64,000 bases of DNA, from contig NZ_CP063374.1 in NCBI RefSeq assembly GCF_015160875.1, positions 4,467,501-4,531,500 of the forward strand, given 5' to 3'. The notes under the pieces were generated by a model. It saw only the letters and a program-made list of their open reading frames with translations, made no database searches and had not been told where the DNA came from. Origin of the DNA: Streptomyces chromofuscus. Its GTDB lineage: Bacteria > Actinomycetota > Actinomycetes > Streptomycetales > Streptomycetaceae. This document shows positions 1 to 8,834 of the stretch, one piece after another. Positions within the stretch are counted from its first letter, which is position 1, and the number at the start of each line of letters is the position of its first letter. Made by a program: the position numbers and the translations under genes.

Positions 1-104
1 CCGTAGGCGGCTCCACTGATCCCCGTTAAGACAGTGTCTGAGCTGGGATTTTTTCGTTCAGTGGGTGCGGGGGTGCACCCGTCGTCGAGCAGGCACAGGA
101 ACAG

Positions 105-818
105 GTGGGTGTGGAGGCTCTCGCGAGCATTGATCCGGAACTGCCGCAGGACCGGTGTCCCGAGCACGTCTGGTACACCTCCTACGGCTCCAACACGCAC
201 CTGGAGCGGCTCGCCTGCTACCTCAGGGGCGGTCGGCCGGCCGGTGCCGCGAAGGAGTATCCCGGGTGCCGCAATCCGGCGATGCCCTCCCGGTCGATCC
301 CGGTGGAACTGACCGGAGCTATGTACTTCGCCACCGAATCACCGGTGTGGGGAGGCGGCAGGGCTCTCTACGACCCGCGGGCGAGCGGCCGGGTGCTCGC
401 CAGGGCGCACCTGGTGACGGCCGACCAGTTCGTCGACATCGCCGCGCAGGAGATGTACCGGGATCCCGATCCCGCAATGAGTCTCGACCTGGTCGACGTG
501 CTGACGAACGGACGGGCCGTCCTGGGGCAGGGCCGCTACGAGACCCTGGTGTGCGCCGGCCAGGTCGACGGTCTGCCGGTGCTGACCTTCACCGCCCCGT
601 GGCGGATGGACGAGGTGCGGTGGGTCCGGCCCGCGTCGGCCTACCTGCGGTTCCTGTCGTCGGGCCTGCTGTCGACGGGCGCGTGGGACGCGCGGGCGAT
701 CGCGTCGTACGTCGCAGCCTGCCCCGGTGCGTCCGGCCACTGGTCGGAACAGGCCGTCGTCGGTCTCCTGAGCCTGGAGGGCGATGGTTACCGCCCGGGA
801 TCACCGCCTGAAGACTGA
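105..818 (+). CDS. GGCT/AIG2-fold hypothetical protein
   Basis: This 237-residue protein is probably a gamma-glutamylcyclotransferase-like (GGCT/AIG2) fold protein with unknown substrate. What I see is the fold signature YGSN at residues 27-30, right after a short hydrophobic strand (VWYTS). In the family this loop binds the substrate. I could not place the catalytic glutamate with certainty, so activity is inference. The GTG start has only an AG-rich stretch very close upstream, so the true start could differ by a few codons. It stands alone, convergent with the dehydrogenase gene downstream. Confidence 0.6.
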   Translation: MGVEALASIDPELPQDRCPEHVWYTSYGSNTHLERLACYLRGGRPAGAAKEYPGCRNPAMPSRSIPVELTGAMYFATESPVWGGGRALYDPRASGRVLARAHLVTADQFVDIAAQEMYRDPDPAMSLDLVDVLTNGRAVLGQGRYETLVCAGQVDGLPVLTFTAPWRMDEVRWVRPASAYLRFLSSGLLSTGAWDARAIASYVAACPGASGHWSEQAVVGLLSLEGDGYRPGSPPED

Positions 819-843
819 ATGAGCGGCAGGGCAGCCGTCGCCG

Positions 844-1803
844 TCAGCCGAGGAGACGGACCGGGGTGCCCGCGAGGTAGGCCTCGATGTTCTCGATCGC
901 CTGGCCGTAGTAGCGCTCGTAGTTCGCGCGGGAGACGTAGCCGAGGTGCGGCGTGGCCAGCAGGCGGGGGGCCGTGCGCATCGGGTGGTCGGCGGGGAGG
1001 GGCTCGGTGTCGAAGACGTCCACGGCCGCTCCGGCGACGCGGCCCTCGTGGAGGGCGGTGAGCAGGGCCTCCTGGTCGACGATCGCCGCCCGGGAGGTGT
1101 TGATCAGGTAGGCGGTGGGCTTCAGGAGGGACAGTTCGGCCGGGCCCAGGAGGGCTCGTGTGCGGTCGCTCAGGGCCAGATGGACCGAGACGAAGTCGCT
1201 CGTGGCGAGGAGGTCCTCCTTCGTGGGGGAGAGGTGGACACCGATCTCGTCCGTGCGCTCCTCGGTGAGGTTCTGGCTCCACGCCGTGACCTTCATGCCG
1301 AAGGCCAGGCCGACGCGGGCGACCCGGCCGCCGATCTTGCCCAGGCCGAGCAGGCCCAGGCGGCGGCCGCGCAGGTCGGCGCCGACGGTGGACTGCCAGG
1401 GACCGCCGGCGCGCAGGGCGGTGTTCTCCTGGACGAGGCCGCGGGCCAGGCCAAGGATCAGGGCCCAGGTGAGCTCGACCGGGGGAGTGGGGGAGCTCTC
1501 GGTGCCGCACACGGTGACGCCGTTCGCCCGCGCTGCGGCGTAGTCGATCACCGAGTTGCGCAGGCCGGACGCGACGAGGAGTGCGAGGCGGGGGAGCCGG
1601 TCGAGGAGCGAGGCGGGGAAGGGGACGCGCTCGCGCAGGGTCACCACGAAGTCGAAGTCGGCGAGGGCCGCGGCCAGTTCGCCCTCGGTGGGGAAGTGGT
1701 CGGGGAAGGTCACGACCTCCACGCGGTCTCCGAGCGGGGTCCAGTCGGCGACGGTGGTGGCGACGCCTTGGTAGTCGTCCAGTACGGCACAGCGGTAGCG
1801 CAT
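844..1803 (-). CDS. D-isomer-specific 2-hydroxyacid dehydrogenase family protein
   Basis: An NAD(P)-dependent oxidoreductase of the D-2-hydroxyacid dehydrogenase family, 319 residues, cytoplasmic. The Rossmann motif GLGKIG is at residues 153-158. The family's catalytic triad is visible as R238 (NTSRAAIVD), E267 (FDTEPLP) and H286 (TPHLGYV). The ATG start is chosen because GGGGAGG lies just upstream, and because the 52 codons of open frame before it look unlike the family. The substrate cannot be told from sequence; glyoxylate/hydroxypyruvate-type or phosphoglycerate-type activities are both possible. Single-gene unit, divergent from the SARP regulator across a repeat-rich intergenic region. 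Confidence 0.85.
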   Translation of the reverse strand: MRYRCAVLDDYQGVATTVADWTPLGDRVEVVTFPDHFPTEGELAAALADFDFVVTLRERVPFPASLLDRLPRLALLVASGLRNSVIDYAAARANGVTVCGTESSPTPPVELTWALILGLARGLVQENTALRAGGPWQSTVGADLRGRRLGLLGLGKIGGRVARVGLAFGMKVTAWSQNLTEERTDEIGVHLSPTKEDLLATSDFVSVHLALSDRTRALLGPAELSLLKPTAYLINTSRAAIVDQEALLTALHEGRVAGAAVDVFDTEPLPADHPMRTAPRLLATPHLGYVSRANYERYYGQAIENIEAYLAGTPVRLLG

Positions 1804-2151
1804 GTCTCGTCCTCCCCGGGTGTCGGTGTCCGTTCCCAGGGTGGCGGGTGGGCCGCCGCCGTGCCGATGCGGGCCCCCGTCGTTCACCTCTGCCGACCGG
1901 GGCCCACTGGCGTCCCGGATCCGGCCGCGGCGGCGACACTCCCCCGAGTTGCGCGTCACGCGCGCCCCGTCGGGCCAGATCCGATGATGTGATCACATCA
2001 GGCCGCACCAACGGATCGCTAACATGTGGCAAGGGTTTGCCGTCGCACCGGCCATGGCACGGCGTGGCGTGAAGTCGACGGCGCTTGCGGGACACCGCCG
2101 TGCCGGTCGTGACGTCGGCTGCCGTGAGTGGGGGTGGTGGCTGCCGACCGC

Positions 2152-2350
2152 GTGGCCTCGGTTGCCGTGTCGGTGGCGGGTGACGTGACTTCGGTCGCCT
2201 TGTCGGTGGTGGATCGCGTGGCTACGGTCGTCGTGTCGGTGCTGCATCGACGTGGCTTCGGTCGTCGTGTCGGTGGCGGGTGACACGGCTTCGGTCGTCG
2301 TGTCGGCAGTGGATCGCGTGGCTTCGGTCGTCGTGTCGGTGGCGGATTCC
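2152..2350. repeat. 33-bp tandem repeat array upstream of SARP gene
   Basis: Six head-to-tail copies of a 33-bp unit begin at 2152, 2185, 2218, 2252, 2285 and 2318 (one copy has an extra base). The common core reads CTTCGGTCGTCGTGTCGGTG. The unit equals 11 codons, so frames stay open through it on both strands, but no translation resembles a protein family. The array lies in the roughly 700-nt gap between the divergent dehydrogenase and SARP genes. I see no other clear element in that gap. Confidence 0.85.
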
Positions 2351-2519
2351 GGTGGTGACCGTCCGGTACGCGTGGCGTGGAAGCGCCCGCGGCGGAGGGC
2401 GGGAATGCGCCGGCGGTGGTGCGTCTGGTGTGGCGGAGCGTGGCCTTCGGAGTCGGCCTGGGGCCGGGCCTCGGCGTGGGCGTTGGTGTGGGCGTTGGTG
2501 TGGGAAGGCTGTGGGCGGT

Positions 2520-5500
2520 GTGAGGCGGTGCGGGCCCCGGTTCGGGCTGCGGTTCGGCCTGCTGGGACCGCCCGTTCTGTACGAGCCGTGTGAGGCGGAG
2601 GCGGGCGAGTCCGCCGACGAGCCCGCTGGGCCGTGCGACGACAAGGATGTCCGCGCCGTGCGCCCGGGGCTCGTCGTGCGGGCCGTGGGCAGTCCCAAGG
2701 CGCGCGTCCTGCTGGCCGCGTTGCTGCTCGAGGCCGGCCGGGTCGTGCCCGTCGCGTCGCTCAAGGACGCGCTGTGGGGTGGCGCGCCGCCGGCCTCCGC
2801 GCACGCCTCCCTGCACAACCACGTCGCCCGGCTGCGCCGGATGCTCGACGACCCCGGACGGCTTCGCGCCGTGCCGCCGGGGTATCTGCTGCGGGTCGAG
2901 CAGGGCGAGTTGGACGTCCATGTGTTCGAGGGGCATGTCGCCGCGGCGCGCGCCGCGCACGCCGGGCGCGACTGGGAGCGCACGGTGCGCGAGTGTGCGC
3001 GGGCGCTCGCCTTGTGGCGGGGTGCGCCCTTGAGCGGACTGCCGGCCGAGGTGGGCGGCTACGCGTTCGTGCAACGGCTGGCCGAGGCGCGGCTGCTGGT
3101 CCTGGAGTGGCGGTACGACGCCGAGCTCGCATTGGCCGAGGCCGGGCGGGCCGGGAGTGACCGACTCGCCGGAATGCTGCCCGAGTTGGCCGCCCTCGCC
3201 GCCGAGCATCCGCTGCGCGAGGCGTACCACCGCCAGCTCATCCTCGCCCTGCACCGCGCCGGCCGCCGTGCCGAGGCCCTCGCCGTCCACCGTGACCTGC
3301 GGGCCCGCCTTGTGGAGGAGCTGGGGGTCGAGCCGGGGGCGGCCGTGCGCGAGGCTCACGTGGAGGTGTTGCGGGGGGTGCCACGAACGCGTGACGGTGA
3401 GGAGCGGGACGAGGTTCCCGCCCAGGCGGCGTCCGGCGCGGACGCGGGGCCCGTCGTCGTGCGTGGTGGGCAGGCGTCCGCACCCCGGCCGTCCCAGCTC
3501 CCGCCGCCCCCCGCCCACTTCACCGGCCGCTCCGCCGTACGCGAGGCCCTCCTGAGGGAGCTCGTCCGGCCCACCGCCCTGGCCGTCGTCAGCGGCATGG
3601 CCGGGGTCGGCAAGAGCGCGCTCGCACTGCATGTCGCGCATGCGCTGGCGGAACGGTTCTCCGACGGTCAGCTCTACGTCAACCTGCACGGCGCCACCCC
3701 CGGCATGACCCCCCTCACCCCCGGCCAGGCGCTCACCGCGCTCCTCCGCGACGTCGGTGTCGAGCCCTGCCGCATCCCCGACCATCCGGACGCCGCCGCC
3801 GCGTTGCTGCGCTCGCTGCTCGCGCCGACGCGCACGCTCCTGGTGCTGGACGACGCCGCGAGTGCCGCGCAGGTACGGCCGCTGCTGCCGGCCGGCGCCG
3901 GCTGCGCGGTGATCGTCACCAGCCGTTCGCCGCTGACCGCGCTGGACGGCGCCCGCCGCTTCCCGCTCACCCCGCTGAGCGGCGCGGAGAGCGCGGCACT
4001 GCTGCGCGCCGTGTCCGGGCGGGACGGGCTCGACGCCGGTCATCCGCTCGTCGAACTCACCGGCCGGCTCCCGCTCGCCCTGCGGGTGGTCGCGGCCCGG
4101 CTCGCCGCGCGCCGGGCGCTCACGCCGGACGTACTCGCCTGCCAACTGGCCGCCACCGAGGGGCGGTTGCACCATCTGGAGTACGACGACCTGAGCGTAC
4201 GGAGTTCCCTGGCCGTCGCCCATGACGCGCTCGCCGCGTCCGACCGCGAGGCCGACCGGGACGCCGCCGTCGCGCTGCGGCGCATCGGCGCGCTCGACCT
4301 GCCCTCCTACGGCGCACCCCTGGTCGCCCGCCTCACCGGCACCGACGAGCGCCGCGCCGGGGCCGCGCTGGACCGGCTGGTCGACGTGGCCCTTCTGGAG
4401 GAGACGGCGTACGCCCGCTACGCACCCCACGACCTGGTCCGTGACTTCGCTCGCGAACTGGCCGCGACGGGCCCCAGCCATGGTGTCGACGCCTCCGGCG
4501 AGAGCTCCGACCCGGCCCGCACGAACGCCGTCGACACACCGATCCCGGCCCGTCCGCACGGTGTTGAGGCGCCCGTCGACACCCCGGGACCGGCCCCTCG
4601 GCACGCTGGTGACGCTTCTGGCGAGACCGTCACTCCTGGCCGCCCGCACGCCCCTGGCCGCACCCCCGCTCCGGCCCTTCCGCACGCTGCTGACGCGCCC
4701 GGCGACACCCCGACCCCGGCCGGCCCGCACCCCGTCGACGCTCCCGGGGACACCCCGGGACCGGGCTCTCGGCGCGCTGTCGACGCTTCTGGCGAGACCG
4801 CCACTCCTGGCCGCCCGCACGCCCCTGGCCGCACCCCCGCTCCGGCCCTTCCGCACGCTGCTGACGCGCCCGGCGACACCCCGACCCCGGCCGGCCCGCA
4901 CCCCGTCGACGCTCCCGGGGACACCCCTACTCCGGACCGTCCGCGCCTCGTCGACGCCCTCGTCGACACCGCGCTCCGCTGGTACGCCGCCACGGCCGAG
5001 CGCGCTCTCACGGCCATCGTCGAACCCGGTCTCGACCAGGACGACCGCCGACGCCCCACCGGCGCACAGCCGCCGGAGCATGCCGCGTACGTGTCCACGG
5101 TCGCCGCCTTCGACGGGGCCGAGGCGGCGTTCGCGTGGGGTGACGGCGAGCTGTGCAACATCGTCGCGCTGGTCGAGGCGTACGCCGAGCACGCCTGCGA
5201 GCGCCGCGCCGCCTACCTCTCCACCCTCCTCCGGCTCCTCTCCCCCTACCTCCAGCGCAGCGGCCGGGTCCCCGAGATGGAGCTGCTCGGGCGGGCCGCG
5301 CTGGGGCTGGCGCGGCGGCTCGGGGACGCGGCGGCCGAGGCGTACGCGCTGGTCGACCTCGCCGGGATGCACTTCCTCACCGGGCGGCACAGCGAGGCGC
5401 TGACGCTCAACGACCGGGCGCTGGCGATCTGGCGGCGGCTCGGAGCCGTCTCCTGGATCCGGCGCTGCCTCAACAACCGCGGGCTGCTGCTCGAAGGGCT

Positions 5501-6092
5501 GGGACGGTACGCCGAGTCGGAGGAGGCGCTGCGGCAGAGCCTCGAGTACTCGCGCCGCCTGAACGACCCCTACGGCGAGGCCGTGACGTACAGCCACCTC
5601 GGCAACCTGTACGAGCACACCGACCCCCGCGCCGCCATCGAGCACCACCGCCGCTCGCTCGCCCTCGGCGTCGGGATCGGTGCCGTCATCGTGCAGCACT
5701 CCGCGCACTGCAACATCGGCTACGCCCACCTGACCCTCGGTGAACCGGCCGCGGCCGCCGAGCACTTCGAGGAGAGCCTGCGCATCCTCGGCGGCCACGG
5801 CGACTGGCACGGCGAGTCCCAGACCCGGCTCGGCCTGGTCCGCGCGCTGCGCGCGCTGGGCCGCGCCGAACGCGCCGAGCGCGAGTGCGCGGAGCTGCTG
5901 CGCCGCGCCGACGCCCGCTCCGACCGCTACGCCGGAGGCCTCGGCCGGCACCAGTACGGTCTGCTGCTGCGCGACCGGGGACGTGAGGACGACGCGCACC
6001 TGGCGTGGCGCACCGCGCTCGCCGACCTGGCGGAGACCGACGAACGGGCCGTCGTCACGGAACTGCGGTCCCTCCTTCCCGACGCCGACTGA
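2520..6092 (+). CDS. SARP-family regulator with NB-ARC and TPR domains (AfsR-like)
   Basis: A large transcriptional regulator, about 1190 residues, of the SARP-STAND type. In order: an N-terminal winged-helix (OmpR-like) domain beginning RFGLLGPP; a bacterial transcriptional activation domain ending near EELGVEPG; an NB-ARC ATPase with Walker A GMAGVGKS (about residue 359) and Walker B LLVLDD (about 441); a Pro/Ala-rich linker with an internal duplication (about 698-802); and C-terminal TPR repeats. AfsR-type proteins act as ATP-dependent activators of secondary metabolism. The GTG at 2520 is chosen because GGGAAGG lies 11 nt upstream and the SARP domain starts at once; longer open frame runs back into the 33-bp array and is probably not coding. 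No biosynthetic cluster adjoins it, so it is likely a global regulator. Confidence 0.85.
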   Translation: MRRCGPRFGLRFGLLGPPVLYEPCEAEAGESADEPAGPCDDKDVRAVRPGLVVRAVGSPKARVLLAALLLEAGRVVPVASLKDALWGGAPPASAHASLHNHVARLRRMLDDPGRLRAVPPGYLLRVEQGELDVHVFEGHVAAARAAHAGRDWERTVRECARALALWRGAPLSGLPAEVGGYAFVQRLAEARLLVLEWRYDAELALAEAGRAGSDRLAGMLPELAALAAEHPLREAYHRQLILALHRAGRRAEALAVHRDLRARLVEELGVEPGAAVREAHVEVLRGVPRTRDGEERDEVPAQAASGADAGPVVVRGGQASAPRPSQLPPPPAHFTGRSAVREALLRELVRPTALAVVSGMAGVGKSALALHVAHALAERFSDGQLYVNLHGATPGMTPLTPGQALTALLRDVGVEPCRIPDHPDAAAALLRSLLAPTRTLLVLDDAASAAQVRPLLPAGAGCAVIVTSRSPLTALDGARRFPLTPLSGAESAALLRAVSGRDGLDAGHPLVELTGRLPLALRVVAARLAARRALTPDVLACQLAATEGRLHHLEYDDLSVRSSLAVAHDALAASDREADRDAAVALRRIGALDLPSYGAPLVARLTGTDERRAGAALDRLVDVALLEETAYARYAPHDLVRDFARELAATGPSHGVDASGESSDPARTNAVDTPIPARPHGVEAPVDTPGPAPRHAGDASGETVTPGRPHAPGRTPAPALPHAADAPGDTPTPAGPHPVDAPGDTPGPGSRRAVDASGETATPGRPHAPGRTPAPALPHAADAPGDTPTPAGPHPVDAPGDTPTPDRPRLVDALVDTALRWYAATAERALTAIVEPGLDQDDRRRPTGAQPPEHAAYVSTVAAFDGAEAAFAWGDGELCNIVALVEAYAEHACERRAAYLSTLLRLLSPYLQRSGRVPEMELLGRAALGLARRLGDAAAEAYALVDLAGMHFLTGRHSEALTLNDRALAIWRRLGAVSWIRRCLNNRGLLLEGLGRYAESEEALRQSLEYSRRLNDPYGEAVTYSHLGNLYEHTDPRAAIEHHRRSLALGVGIGAVIVQHSAHCNIGYAHLTLGEPAAAAEHFEESLRILGGHGDWHGESQTRLGLVRALRALGRAERAERECAELLRRADARSDRYAGGLGRHQYGLLLRDRGREDDAHLAWRTALADLAETDERAVVTELRSLLPDAD
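4611..4926 (+). repeat. 171-bp in-frame duplication inside the SARP gene
   Basis: Two copies of about 145 nt, starting near 4611 and 4782 (period 171 nt, 57 codons), differ at about one base over the copied core (GTC versus GCC after GGCGAGACC). They encode the Pro/Thr/Ala-rich linker between the ATPase and TPR parts, with repeated APGDTPTPAGPHPVD. Near identity at nucleotide level points to a recent duplication that keeps the frame. Confidence 0.9.
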
Positions 6093-7784
6093 TCACTTCG
6101 CGTCCGCATAGCACTCCACCACCGCCGTCGAGAACGGGAACCGCACCGGCGTCTGCCCGAACGTCAGCCGGGCCGCCAGGGCCCCCGCCTCCCGGATCGC
6201 CGCCACGACGGCCTCGGCCTCGTCCTCGGGGCAGTGCACGATCACCTCGTCGTGCTGGAAGAAGACCAGCTCGGCCGCCATGTCCGCGCAGGCGCGGCGC
6301 AGCGCGGCGAGCAGCAGCAGCGTCCAGTCGGCCGCGCTGCCCTGGACGACGAAGTTGCGGGCGAAGCGGCCGCGGGCCCGGGCGTTGGTGGAGGCGTAGC
6401 CGGGCACCCACTGCTGGGTGTCGGGCTCCTCCTCCGCCGAGGTGACCGGGATGCCCGCCTCCTCCGCAGCGTCCTCGCCCGCCCCGGCGGCCGGCGGGCA
6501 GGTGCGGCCCAGCCACGTCCGCACCAGTCGCCCCTCCTCGCCCGCGCGGGCCGCGTCGTCGACGTACGCCACCGCCTTGGGGAAGCGGCGTCTGAGGGCG
6601 GCGAGGTTCTTCAGGCCGTCGCCGGAGGTCTGGCCGTAGATCGCGCCGAGCACGGCCAGCTTGGCCTGGGCACGGTCGCCGGAGAAGGCGCGGTCGGAGA
6701 CCGACTGGTACAGGTCGCTCTCGCGGCCGGCCACCTCCATCAGGCCGGGGTCGCGGGAGATCGCCGCGAGCACGCGCGGCTCCATCTGGTCGGCGTCGGC
6801 GACGACCAGCCGCCAGCCGGGATCGGCGACGACGGCGCGCCGGATCACCTTCGGGATCTGCAGGGCGCCCCCGCCGTTGGTCACCCAGCGGCCGGTGACC
6901 GTGCCGCCCGCCAGGAACTCCGGCCGGAACCGCCCGTCGCGCACCCAGTCCTGCAGCCAGGACCAGCCGTGCGCGACCCAGATGCGGTACAGCTTCTTGT
7001 ACTCCACCAGCGGCTTCACCGCCGGATGGTCGATGGACTCGATCTCCCAGCGGCGCGTGGAGCCGATCCTGATTCCGGCCTGCGCGAACGCCCTGACGAC
7101 GTCGGCCGGCAGATCCGGCCGCACCCGGCGTCCGAACGCGGCGGACACCTCGTCCGCCAGCTCGGCCAGGCGGCGCGGCTCGCCCCCGCCGGCGTACCGC
7201 TCGCCGAGCAGCTCGTGCAGGACCTCGCGGTGCACGTCCGCGCTCCACGGCACGCCCGCGCGGTTCATCTCGGCCGCCACCAGCATCCCCGCCGACTCGG
7301 CGGCCGTCAGCAGCCGCATCCGGTCGGGGTGCGCGGTCCGGTCGTGCCGCCGCTGCTGTTCGGCGTAGACCGCCAGGAGGTCCTCCAGGGGCAGGCGCAC
7401 GCCCTGGGGCTCGAACAGCGAGGACTGCGCGCCGGGCTCGGCGGCGCGCAGCGGCGGGTCGGGCGGTACGGGGCCGCCGCGCAGGCGGGCCAGCGCGGCG
7501 GCGGCCGATCGGGGTTCGCCGTACCGCCCCTCGTGGCCGAGGAGAAGGGTTTCGGCGTCCTCGATGTCGTAGCACCGCTCCACTCGCACCCCCATGGCGA
7601 GGAGCCGCGGATAGACCTCGGCGGTGGACCGCCACACCCACCGCGTGACGTCCGGCCGGCTGCGCACCGCCTCCGCCAGGTCCCCCTCCCGCCGCACCGG
7701 CCCGGCGGGCAGCCCGTCCGGACCGAGGGCGGCGACCTCCACGCCACCGTCCTCGGCCGGAGCGAGCGCCCATCGGTCGGCCAT
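6093..7784 (-). CDS. PolA-like family A DNA polymerase (putative 3'-5' exonuclease/polymerase)
   Basis: A 563-residue family A DNA polymerase homologue, shorter than canonical Pol I (about 900 residues) and lacking an N-terminal 5'-nuclease. The palm motifs are visible: motif A as VVADADQMEPR (about residue 327), motif B as RAQAKLAVLGAIYG, and motif C as QHDEV (about 511). Streptomyces genomes often carry such a second protein annotated as bifunctional 3'-5' exonuclease/DNA polymerase; repair or translesion roles are plausible but not shown here. The ATG start has no clear ribosome site; GACACT seven nt upstream could serve a leaderless transcript. Convergent with the SARP gene with no gap. 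Confidence 0.85.
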   Translation of the reverse strand: MADRWALAPAEDGGVEVAALGPDGLPAGPVRREGDLAEAVRSRPDVTRWVWRSTAEVYPRLLAMGVRVERCYDIEDAETLLLGHEGRYGEPRSAAAALARLRGGPVPPDPPLRAAEPGAQSSLFEPQGVRLPLEDLLAVYAEQQRRHDRTAHPDRMRLLTAAESAGMLVAAEMNRAGVPWSADVHREVLHELLGERYAGGGEPRRLAELADEVSAAFGRRVRPDLPADVVRAFAQAGIRIGSTRRWEIESIDHPAVKPLVEYKKLYRIWVAHGWSWLQDWVRDGRFRPEFLAGGTVTGRWVTNGGGALQIPKVIRRAVVADPGWRLVVADADQMEPRVLAAISRDPGLMEVAGRESDLYQSVSDRAFSGDRAQAKLAVLGAIYGQTSGDGLKNLAALRRRFPKAVAYVDDAARAGEEGRLVRTWLGRTCPPAAGAGEDAAEEAGIPVTSAEEEPDTQQWVPGYASTNARARGRFARNFVVQGSAADWTLLLLAALRRACADMAAELVFFQHDEVIVHCPEDEAEAVVAAIREAGALAARLTFGQTPVRFPFSTAVVECYADAK

Positions 7785-7804
7785 GTCTGCGAGTGTCGCA
7801 GCAG

Positions 7805-7935
7805 GGTCTGACAACGGCCTTCGGCGTCGAGTCCGACAGCGGTCCCCGGCGTCGAACACGGCCTGGCCTTCGGCGCCAGGGGCTGACAGTGGCCTTCGGC
7901 GGCAGCCTCGGACAGCGGCCCCCGGCTCCGCAACC
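7805..7935. repeat. Degenerate ~24-bp repeats between polA-like and HTH-Clp_N genes
   Basis: Four or five imperfect units of the type CTGACARYGGCCTTCGGCG and CGACAGCGGTCCCCGGCG follow one another in the 213-nt gap between two minus-strand genes. The units diverge more than those in the other arrays of this window. No coding potential is evident. It is similar in style to the other minisatellite-like tracts here. Confidence 0.5.
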
Positions 7936-7997
7936 GCCCGGCAGTGGCGTTCGTCGTCGGGGGCGTGTCCGCCTGCAGGTGCTGATACGACCGGGCG

Positions 7998-8738
7998 TCA
8001 GCCCTGTTCCCCCTCCTGCGCCTGCTGCACGTACTGGGCGAGTGCCTCGGCGACGTACGCCTCCGTGTCCTGCTTGGTGACGCCGAGGCCGGACAGAACG
8101 CCGTCGCCGTTCTCGAACTCCAGCAGGGCGAGGAGGATGTGCTCGGTGCCGATGTAGTTGTGGCCGAGGCGGAGGGCCTCGCGGAAGGTGAGTTCCAGGA
8201 CCTTCTTGGAGTCCGACCCGTAGGGGACGAGTTCGGGAGCCTCCTCGGCGGCCGGCGGCAGCACCGCCCGCGCCGCCTCACGGACCGCCTCCAGGGTGAC
8301 CCCCTGGGCCGTGATCGCCTTGACGGCCAGGCCTTCGGGCTGCGCCAGCAGGCCCAGGACCAGGTGCGTGGGCAGCCCCTCGGCGTGCCGCGCCTGCTTC
8401 GCCTCGCTGTGCGAGGCCACGACGACCGCGCGCGCCCGGGGCGTGTAGCGGCTGAAGCCCTGGCTGGGGTCGAGGTCCATGGACTCCTTCGGCACGAAGC
8501 GCTTCTGCGCGGCCTGCCGGGTGACGCCCATGCTTTTGCCGATGTCCGTCCAGGACGCGCCGGAACGGCGGGCCTGGTCCACGAAGTGGCCGATCAGGTG
8601 GTCGGCCACGTCGCCCAGGTGCTCCCCGGCGAGCACAGCGTCCTGGAGCTGGTCGAGGGGCTGGTCGTGGACCTTCTTGATGGCCGCGATGAGGTCGTCG
8701 AGACGGATGGATGACGTGATGTCGGGGTTCGTCGCCAT
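7998..8738 (-). CDS. HTH-Clp_N fusion protein (ClpC2-like)
   Basis: A 246-residue protein joining an N-terminal DNA-binding helix-turn-helix (about residues 61-81, SWTDIGKSMGVTRQAAQKRF) to two Clp N-terminal repeats (about 100-160 and 175-240). The second repeat contains LGHNYIGTEHILLALL, nearly the same as in ClpC of this window. There is no AAA+ module, so it is not an unfoldase. The layout matches what I recall of mycobacterial ClpC2 (Rv2667), which mimics the ClpC1 N-domain and represses its own gene. The inferred role is an autoregulated decoy or sensor for ligands of the ClpC N-domain. Two inverted repeats sit directly upstream of the start. Confidence 0.8.
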   Translation of the reverse strand: MATNPDITSSIRLDDLIAAIKKVHDQPLDQLQDAVLAGEHLGDVADHLIGHFVDQARRSGASWTDIGKSMGVTRQAAQKRFVPKESMDLDPSQGFSRYTPRARAVVVASHSEAKQARHAEGLPTHLVLGLLAQPEGLAVKAITAQGVTLEAVREAARAVLPPAAEEAPELVPYGSDSKKVLELTFREALRLGHNYIGTEHILLALLEFENGDGVLSGLGVTKQDTEAYVAEALAQYVQQAQEGEQG

Positions 8739-8740
8739 GC

Positions 8741-8785
8741 GTCAACCGTAGGTTGACAGTCGCGGAGCGTCAACCCCGAGTTGAC
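8741..8785. promoter_or_regulatory. Twin inverted-repeat operators of the HTH-Clp_N gene
   Basis: Two 17-bp palindromes lie two nt upstream of the ATG: GTCAACC-GTA-GGTTGAC at 8741-8757 (perfect, 7-bp arms) and GTCAAC-CCCGA-GTTGAC at 8769-8785 (perfect, 6-bp arms). Their centres are 28 bp apart. The shared half site is GTCAAC. The position over the promoter/start of a gene encoding its own HTH protein suggests autorepression (inference). Confidence 0.8.
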
Positions 8786-8834
8786 ACCTTGGGCCGTCGG
8801 CGCGGGCTCCCGCGCCGCATGACACGATCCTCAG

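Noticed and set aside
2152..2350. Possible CRISPR array (33-bp units)
   Set aside because: Units are contiguous with no spacers; minisatellite-like.
2019..5999. A very long minus-strand open frame (over 1300 codons) opposite the SARP gene
   Set aside because: Its sequence is Arg/Gly/Pro-rich without any domain; the plus-strand frame has full SARP-NB-ARC-TPR motifs. High G+C leaves antisense frames open.
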